NCBI GenBank assembly: GCA_027186245.1
Contig: CP114484.1
Span: 6,790,001-6,854,000, forward strand
Reading direction: 5' to 3'
From: Coriaria nepalensis
Lineage: Eukaryota; Streptophyta; Magnoliopsida; Cucurbitales; Coriariaceae
Length of the DNA: 64,000 bases
Below the pieces are notes generated by a model, which worked only from the letters and a program-made list of their open reading frames with translations, made no database searches and was not told where the DNA came from. A program made the translations under genes and the position numbers. The stretch's first letter is position 1; each line of letters opens with the position of its first letter. Shown one piece after another: positions 55,988 through 64,000 of this stretch.

Positions 55988-58711
55988 TCATGCTTCCACA
56001 CTTTTAAACGAAGGACCCTTCTTTTTCTTCTTCTTACGAGAGCCATTTGCATAATTACCATCACGACCCCCTTGCTCAGGGGAGTTCGGAGTGCTGTAAG
56101 AATCCATGGAAGCAATTCTAGGTTCCCCTTCCCTATCACTATTTTTCTCCACTCTTTGTCCTGTATTAGGGGTCGGTAAAGGATGGGAGGGGTCCCTATC
56201 CCCACCATGGTCCACCAAAGGGGCAATACTAATGTCATCATTCATTTGATCCATAACCATAGCATTGGAGCTTTCAACAACATTTAGTTGTTCCAACATA
56301 GAAGTTCCAATCATCTCATCATCCACTTGATCATCGCTAGGTGAGACTACTTCCTCCATACTAGTAGAAGAATATTTACCTTTATGGTTGACAATTCTCC
56401 ATTCCGACTTTTTTGAATGATTAGTATGGGAGGGAATCGGAGTGGTAGGAACCTTAGCTAAAGGAATGGCTTTCTTTGGACATTTGGAAGAATTATGCCC
56501 AAATGAACAACAATCCTTACAAACCGAGGGCTTCCACTTGTAATCAACCTTAATCGTGATGGAGCACCCCAAAGAGTTAATAAGGTCGAAATCCTCAACA
56601 ATGTCATCATTAGCATCAATTTCCACGCATATTCTAGCGAAGTCCCAGTATGTTCTCAATTCGGTATTCTTATCAACCTTCAAAGGAATCCCAACGGCAC
56701 TAGCAATATAGCTTAACCTTCCTCAGTCCAAAACTCTATAGGTATATTTTATAGAAATTGATCCAAATCGGGACTTTAGAAAATTCCTCCCTATCAAGCA
56801 CCATACCGGGTCTCCAATTTTTCAGCACCATATATCTATTAAGAATGAACCAAGGCCCCTTATCAAGGATAGTGTCGACATCTTGATCAGTTGAAAATTG
56901 GAAAAAGAAGAATCCTTCCTTATTGGAATTTACTTTGATTAACCCTAATTGCCCCCATAACCGAATTGCAATGTTTTCAACCACCTTAAAAGGCAAATTG
57001 GAACCGAGAAGGTAGCCTATAATCACATTTTCTAAAAGGGCGGATCCCAAATCTGCAACACTAGGAGGAGGGGAGACTACTACACGCCCATTCACAAAAG
57101 AAGGTTGAATATAACATATGTTGAATAAGGCTTCATGTATATAACTGGGCTTAACAATCTCACTCCAAGATTTGGAAAATTTAAGGGGAGTAGTTGGGTT
57201 AGAAAAAGGGATCTTTGGGGAGGTGGAGAGCAAATTGTTGACTTTCGGTGTTTCAATAGGGACTGTTGACTTTGACTCTAACTTTGACCAGTCATCGGAG
57301 GGGGTGGTGGCCGGTCGGTGCATGGTGGTGGGGTGGGTAACCATTGGTAGTGGGTGATTGGAGTGGGGGTGGGGTTGATTGGGCCCCGGGTGTGTTTTGG
57401 ACACACTGTTTTTTTATTTAAAATGGCGGGGGGGGGGGGGGGGGGGGGTTTAGAATTTTTGGAAGGACTGGGGTGGCTTTATTTATGGGTTCATGGGTAA
57501 GAAAAGGGAAGTCCTTGGAGTCTAGGGGCGGCACCGTGATAGGGGAATACTCGGGGTAATTAGTTGTATTAAAGGGGGAATCTGGGGACTTACCTGTGAT
57601 TTTTTTGGGGGCCAAAATAGAATCCTTCAAGACTTGTGTGGCCAAAGTTGAAAAACACGGATCCTTTGTCGCCTATTAGGGAAGCGACCTCGTTGCGTCC
57701 GTACGAGGATAGATCTGCGACAACCCATCAGACATGTTATGGTCTTCAGCAGGCGCGACAGACTGGATTTCTGTGACAACCCGCGGGCATTCGGATGGGT
57801 AAGGGTTGGCGCCCGATTGACCTGCTTTTGAATTTGAAATAGGCTGAATGGAGTCCAGCTCAGCTTGATGAGAAGTGCGCTGATTGGCTGCAATTCTATC
57901 CATTGGAGCTGACCTCGGATATGACCCAGAAGAGTGAACGGGTGAAGAACCACCCGGTTGGGTTGCGGGTAAACCCATCAACCTCGACAGTTGACCAGAG
58001 TTGACCACCCCAAATTTCACCGTGTTTGGCATCGGAGCTTCTGTAGACTCCGTCGAAATAGTAAGCTTGTCACTTTTGAGTTGCTTCAGGTCCAAAAGGG
58101 GGGAGTTTGAACACAAGACTTCTTCTGGAAGAGGACCAAGACAAGTTTTGAAGTGGTCAGAAGTTTAGTGCCAGTAGAAGGCCGCGGCGAAGTTGGAGGC
58201 GTCTGTTTCTTAAGGATTCCACGTATAGGTTTTGGCCCTCACAAGAGGAATCTGAGAGTCTACACTATCTGCAGCTATCACCATGGCTATACCCCCTGAA
58301 CCTGGGATAACGACGCCATTAAAGCGATCTTGAAGATCAGAGATGGCTTTTGTAGAGTAGATCGTATGGCAGTCAGCTTAACAAGTTTTTTCTTAATGGA
58401 TAATATGGAGTAATATGCATCCAGATCGGATCTATGATAAAAGGCTGGGGCACGTTAAAGTGAGCATTCATAGATGGTGGAACATTGCACCTGCTTTCCA
58501 AAGCATAAAGAGTCCTCTCCAGGTCTTCAATCTCTTCAATGAGCATATTTAGTGATTTAGCCATTTCAGTAACAGCGGGATCCAAAGGAGTATCAACAAT
58601 CGATGGAGGAGAAGCCCTACAGATCGCAAAAATAGAGTCACAATGTGAAGTGTCTTCAACCTTGGTCAATGCTATGGTGAGCGCAGAGGAGTCCTCAGTG
58701 GTTGACAACAT
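55988..58711 (-). pseudogene. LINE-A ORF1, unit 2 (-)
   Basis: Start MLSTTEDSS at 58711, with an in-frame ATG at 58732. The N-terminal coiled coil is open to about 58430, where one base is lost in the DPDLDAYYS region. 58116-57676 (linker), 57404-56736 (222 codons: SKSWSEIVKPSYIHEALF, DUF4283-type core to DREEFSKVPIWINFY) and 56683-55988 (231 codons) are open. The knuckle VCKDCCSFGHNSSKCPKK has all CCHC ligands, making this the least damaged LINE-A C-terminus. Ends KKKKKKGPSFKSVEA. Confidence 0.88.
57428..57448 (+). repeat. Poly-G tract (G21)
   Basis: 21 consecutive G where unit 1 has G7 followed by T6 (about 30988). It lies inside the Pro-rich linker of LINE-A ORF1 and reads as poly-proline on the minus strand. 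Confidence 0.9.
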
Positions 58712-59100
58712 TGCATGGGAATGAGAGAACATTGATAAGAAGGGAAAATGGAGGGGAATGGAAGTGGTGGCGCAGGGAAGCAGAGGGAGAAAGAGCGGCT
58801 AGGTAGGGAATGAAGGATATGAAAGATTGATGTTGGAGAACACCAGAACCAGTTGGCTAGATGGTGGCACTGGACGGCGGAGCAAGCGGCAGAGACAGGA
58901 AGCGTTGTTGGTTGGCGGAGGAGTTAGGTGGGAGCAGGGTGGAGAGAGTATCGAAAAGGTTGTTGCAGGTCGTTGAAAGGGAGAGAATGGCAAACTTGTA
59001 AATATTAGGAAGGGTTAAAAACTAGAGAGAAGGTAGAGCTTCTCTCTCTAGGATTTTCCTCTATTTAGAGAGAGGCAAATGTATACTAAGCTTCAAATGA

Positions 59101-62058
59101 TATTTCAAATATAAGTTTCATGCACAACTTGCTAATAATTTTTGTGAGATACGTATACTTTTGTTTCACCTTAAAATGATTTTGATGAGTCCTCTTAAGC
59201 TAGTAAATCATATGAAAGCGATTAGAACGAATTCTATTTTGCACTTCTTATACAAGTTTCGTGTAGAACTTGCTAATAATCTTTGTGGAACACGTATGCG
59301 TTTGTTTCACCTAAAAATGATGTCGATGAGTCCCCTCAAGCTAGTAAATCGTATGAAAGCGAATAGAACGATTTCTATTTTCGCATTTCAAATACAAGTT
59401 TCATGCACAACTTATTAATAATCTTTGTGGGACACGTATGCATTTGTTTAACCTCAAAACCATATCAATGAGTCTCCTAAAGCAAGTAAATCATTTGAAG
59501 GTGATACGAACGAATTCTATTGTTGCCCTTCAAGCACAACTTTCGTGTATAACTTGCTAATAATCTTTGTGGGACACGTATACATTTGTCTCACCTAAAA
59601 TTGATGTCGATGAGTTCCCTCAAGCTAATAAATCGTATGAAAGCGATGAGAACGAATTTTATTTTCGCACTTCATATAAAAGTTTCATGCAGAACTTGCT
59701 AATAATCTTTGTGGAATATGTATGCGTTCGTTTCACCTAAAGATGATATCAATGAGTCCCCTCAAGCTTGTAAATCATATGAAAGCGTTTAGAATAAATT
59801 CTATTTCGCACTGCAAATACATGTTTCGTGAATAACTTGCTAATATTCTTTATGGGACACGTATATGTTTGTGTCACCTTAAAATGATGTCAATGAGTCC
59901 CCTACATCTAGTAAATCATATGAAACCAATTAGAACGAATTCTATTCCGCACTTCAAATACAAGTTTCGTGTACAACTTGCTAATAATTTTTGTGGGACA
60001 CGTATGTGTTTGTTTCACCTTAAAATAATATTGATGAGTATCCTCAAGCTAGTAAATTATATGAAAACGATTAGAACGATTTCTATTTTCTCACTTCAAA
60101 CACAAGTTTTTTACATAACTTGCTAATAATCTTTGTGGGATACGTATGTGTTTGTGTCAGCTTAAAATGATGTCTATGAGTCCCCTACAGCTAGTAAATC
60201 ATATGAAACCGATTAGAACGAATTCTATTTTCGCACATCAAATACAAGTTTCATGAACAACTTACTAATAATCTTTGTCGGACACATATATGTTTGTGTC
60301 ACCTTAAAATGATGTCAATGAGTCCCCTACAGCTAGTAAATCATATGAAACCAATTTTCAAAAAAAAATCATATGAAACCGATTAGAACGAATTCTATTC
60401 CGATGACACATATGATGTCGATGAGTCCTCTCAAACTAGTAAATCATATGAAAACGATTAGAACGGATTCTATTTTCGTACTTCAAATATAAGTTTCGTG
60501 CACAACTTGCTAATAATCTTTGTAAGATACGTATGTTTTTTTGTCACCTTAAAATGATGTCGATGAGTCCCCTATAGCTAGTAAATCATATGAATTTTTA
60601 CTTCATTTACAAGTTTCATGCACAATTTGCTAATAATCTTTGTGGGACACATATACATTTGTTTCACCTTAAAATGATGTCAATGAGTCTCGTCAAGCTA
60701 GTATATGAAAACGATTAGAACGAATCCTATTTTCCCACTTCAGACACAAGTTTCTTACACAACTTGCTAATAATCTTTGTGGGATAAGTATGTGTTTGTG
60801 TCACCTTAAAATGATGTTGATGAGTCCCCTATAGCTAGTAAATCATATAAAAGCGATTAGAACGAATTCTATTTTGCATTTCATATACAAGTTTCTTGCA
60901 CAACTTGCTAATAATCTTTCTGGGAAACATATGCTTTTGTTTCACCTTAAAATGATGTTGATGACTCTCATCAAGCTAGTAAATCATATGAAAGCGATTA
61001 GAATGAATTCTATTTTCGCATTTCAAATACAAGTTTCGTGCACAACTTGCTAATAATCTTTGTGGGATACGTATACGTTTGTTTTACCTTAAAATGATAT
61101 CGATGAGTCCCATCCAGCTAGTAAATCATATGAAAGCGATTAGAACAAATTCTATTTTCGCACTTCAAGTACAAGTTTCATGCACAACTTCATATTAATC
61201 TTTGTGGGATACGTATGTGTTTGTGTCACCTTAAAATGATGTCGATGAGTCCCCTCAAGCTAGTAAATCATATGAAAGCGAATAGAACAATTTCTATTTT
61301 TGCACTTCAAATACAAGTTTTGTGCACAACTTGCTAATAATCTTTGTGGGAAATGTATGCATTTGTTTCAGCTCAAAACCATATCAACGAGTCCCATCAA
61401 GTTTGTAAATCATATGAAAGCGATTATAACGAATTCTATTTCGCACTTTAAATACAAGTTTCGTGAACAACTTGCTAATAATCTTTGTAGGACACGTATG
61501 TGTTTGTGTCACCTTAAAATGATGTCGATGAGTCCCCTACAGCTAGTAAATCATATGAAACCGATTAAAACGAATTCTATTCCGCACTTCAAATACAAGT
61601 TTCGTGTAGAACTTGCTAATAATCTTTGTGAGATACGTATGCATTTGTTTCACCATAACATGATGTCGATGAGTCTTCTCAAGCTAGCAAATCATATGAA
61701 AATGATTAGAATGAATTCTATTTTTCCACTTCAAATACAAGTTTCTTACATAACTTGCTAATAATCTTTGTGGGATACGTATGTACTTGTGTCATCTTAA
61801 AATAATGTCGATGAGTCCTTTATAGCTAGTAAATCGTATGAAAGTGATTAGAATGAATTCTGTTTTGGATTTCATATATAAGTTTCATGCACAACTTGCT
61901 AATAATTTTTGTGGGACACATGCATTTGTTTCTACTTAAAATGATGTCGATAAGTCTTCTCAAACTAGTAAATCATATGAAAACAATTAGAACGAATTTT
62001 ATTTTTCTACTTCAAACACAAATTTCTTACACAATTTGTTAATAATTATTGTGGGATA
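59101..62058 (-). repeat. 142-bp satellite array, reverse orientation, unit 2 long block
   Basis: About 21 reverse monomers, collinear with 32651-36033 but three monomers shorter (junction near 60240). Shares the odd interrupted monomer (near 60355-60420). Ends in GTGGGATA next to LINE-B(+). No gene. Confidence 0.95.
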
Positions 62059-64000
62059 ATCAAGACGAGAAAAGATAAACGTGAAAGAGAATAAAGAGTG
62101 AGAAGGGAGAAAGGAAGAGGAGAAAGGAGAGAGAAGGGATGGAGAAAAATTCTGGAGAGAGAAACTCTCCTTTCTCTCTAGAATTCAGCTTTGATTAGCT
62201 TTATTAAAAATTCCCATTTTGTCCCTAAAACTCAAAACCAGCAGTGACTATTCATCTCCTCTAACCTACGACACCTCCCTCCTCTGCCCCATGCGTTGAC
62301 AACCGCCTTGCCATCTGTGCCGTCAACCTCCACCTCACCGCCCTACACCGCCTTCGCTTCCCCGCCTCAGTCGCGCCTCTGCCTACGCTGACTGCCGGAC
62401 CACCGGAAAATCCTTCCTTTTTTAATTCCTTCTCCTTCTTTCTCTAAGTTTCTCACACAATCAAACCTTTACCTCTAACCATGATTTCCACTTCTGTCTC
62501 TGCAGTTTCATTAGTTTTGGAAGAATCTCTAAACGAGCGCGAAGTCCTTTCCCAGGACAAGCTAGAAGCCACCTCTCCTATTACCCTCACATCAGCGTTA
62601 CAGGAGAACGCTTCCCCTGCTGCCTCTATGGAAGCTCTATCTGCCAGTGAAGTCTCTCTCAAGTTGTTGGTATATGAAATGGAGGGTTCTATTAAATTTC
62701 AGATAGAAGAAATTGAAGAGCTGGAAAGGAAGCTTTATTCCCTGGAAAGCAAGATGAACATCCCCCCGTCAATGGAAGCTCATTTCAATAGCCCATCTCC
62801 TTTCATCGTTGACCCGAACATCTCGGCCCATATTTCCATTGAAGCTATGTCTAGAGAGCTTTGTAAGCTTGCTGCCATGAAGACAACGCTGTTCCAAGAG
62901 ATATCCCAACTCCATGAACGCAACCATGGTGGCGTCAATGCAAGCAGATCGGTGACTCTCCCTCCTAGCCATGCAAACGGTACACCGGAAACTCAAGACA
63001 ACAAAGTTAATCAACGTAGGCCTAAACCTATTCGTGGCATCTTAAAAAAGGTTACTCCCCCCACTCCGCCGCGCTCCTCGGCGAACTCCATGCTTGCAGG
63101 TCATTTGGAGAAGATGGATCTTTCTCAGTGCATAAACCAGCAGTTTTCTCATGTTTCCACCCGTCAAAACTTGCCCAGAATCGTCCGAAATATCCTCTCA
63201 AACCGTTCAGAGGGTTCACCGGCGTCGAATATGACATTTCTCACGACGGTCAACGGTGGTCAAATTCCGGGTCGGATGAGCTCTACGGGTCAACCCGCGG
63301 ACCCAACTCTCTCTTCTAACCAACCCGGGTCTGATGCCTCACAAGTGATGAGATCAGCACCAACATACATTTCTCCAACCAATGAAAACCATCCACGTGG
63401 TGATGGGCATGATATTTGGTTGCTGACAAAGCCGATTTCATCGGGTCAACCCACGCCCCCCGGTTTGAACCGTATGCAAACCCACATCCTTCCTCTGAAA
63501 AGTTGCTTGCCTCATCTGACAAAGGATATTTGAATCTTTCTACGGAGATACAAGGGCTCACTCCCCAAATTGTTTTTCTGCATTCCGCCTAAGAAGTTAC
63601 GGAAAATTATAAAATTCTCCCTTCTGAAATTATGGGTAAGTAGTCCTCAGACTCTATTAATTCTACCTGTTCTTTCCCCGTTTCAAACATAAATCAATCG
63701 AAAACCCCCGCCCCTCTAGATTCTCCTTTCCTTCCCCAACAAAATTCCATCTTTCAGACCCAATCACAACCCCAAAGCTTCAAACAAATCATAAAAAACC
63801 CCCCTACCAATTTTAAAAGCAAAACAGTGTGGCCAAATTCCAAAACTTCCTCACACCCTCCCTACCCATCCACCACCTCACCTGCTACCGACCACCCAAC
63901 CTTCCACTGACCCCAAGCTGGGCGCCCCCACTGCCGGTGACCGGTCGGTCAACAGTCAACGACCAAAAAGTCAACATTCCAAAAGTTGACCAAAAGTCCA
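62059..64000 (+). mobile_element. LINE-B, unit 2 (+), runs off window
   Basis: Counterpart of 36034-37927, with leader hairpin ATTCTGGAGAGAG / TCTCTCTAGAAT near 62150-62183. Its 3' end is outside the window. Confidence 0.9.
62481..64000 (+). pseudogene. LINE-B ORF1, unit 2 (+), partial
   Basis: MISTSVSAVSLVLEESLNER start; the first 350 codons (to 63533) are open, through coiled coil, NIPPSMEAHFNSPSPFIVDP, GILKKVTPPTPPRSS and the Ser/Thr linker. It keeps the 40 bp deleted in unit 1. A TGA at 63531-63533 and later shifts end it. The DUF4283-type domain lies beyond the window edge. Same family role as the other ORF1 copies; no evidence of function. Confidence 0.87.

Larger units (their letters stand above)
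55683..59092 (-). mobile_element. LINE-A, ORF1-only element, unit 2 (-)
   Basis: Counterpart of 29289-32643. The poly-T is interrupted (T4 G T6). Hairpin GTGAGCAGGCTCAC at 55738-55751 is perfect. Flanks ATATTTCAAATACAA (about 55667-55681) and ATATTTCAAATATAA (about 59100-59114) differ at one base and support a target-site duplication. Contains a G21 run (57428-57448) not present in unit 1. Confidence 0.88.

Noticed and set aside
11..64000. Many ORFs of 60-153 codons in the satellite, rich in LFHLKMMSMSPLKLVNHMK-like runs
   Set aside because: They follow the monomer, which is not a multiple of three, so long frames arise by chance. They appear in both orientations with no constant start, no codon bias and no domain.

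Overview
This window looks like repeat-dense heterochromatin of a flowering plant, probably pericentromeric or knob-like. I see no host gene, tRNA, rRNA or CRISPR. Two things fill nearly all of it. The first is an A+T-rich tandem satellite with a monomer of about 142 bp, covering roughly 27 kb. The second is a set of plant L1-clade LINE retrotransposons. Their ORF1 has an N-terminal coiled coil, a GILKK-Pro-rich linker, a DUF4283-type domain and a CCHC zinc knuckle. Their ORF2, where present, carries an APE-type endonuclease, a reverse transcriptase and a zf-RVT-like C-terminus. This ORF1 type is typical of angiosperm LINEs. The exact species cannot be told from the sequence. Every LINE copy is broken.

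Layout: 1-4868, LINE-1 on + (5' end outside the window). 4869-7292, satellite (+). 7293-9139, 5'-truncated LINE on -. 9140-19314, long satellite array (+) with higher-order repeats. 19315-21308, LINE-C on - (start of ORF1 only). 21328-24766, LINE-A on + (ORF1 only). 24767-28580, LINE-B on - (ORF1 plus half an endonuclease). 28583-29273, satellite (-). 29289-32643, LINE-A on -. 32651-36033, satellite (-). 36034-38823, LINE-B on +. 38824-45771, satellite (+), interrupted by a 66-bp LINE tail. From 45772 the whole C(-)/A(+)/B(-)/sat(-)/A(-)/sat(-)/B(+) series repeats in the same order and orientation up to the window end (45772-64000 corresponds to 19315-37927). The window therefore holds nearly two copies of a complex tandem unit, with an offset of about 26.0-26.5 kb in the cassette and about 34.3-34.6 kb at its left end. 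The difference comes from satellite and LINE deletion or expansion.

How the parts fit together: three ORF1 subfamilies (A, B, C) share architecture. LINE-A has no ORF2; its ORF1 is followed at once by a 3' tail that matches the tail of the ORF2-bearing LINE-1, including a GTGAGC/GCTCAC hairpin. The arrangement resembles a non-autonomous 'half-LINE' using the enzyme of a relative. Target-site duplications show that LINE-A(+) entered the B/C junction before the large duplication. In the first unit, the two inverted LINE-B copies share private variants over about 0.8-1 kb of ORF1, but not downstream, which suggests gene conversion after the duplication. Several LINE/satellite junctions fall at the same place in the monomer.
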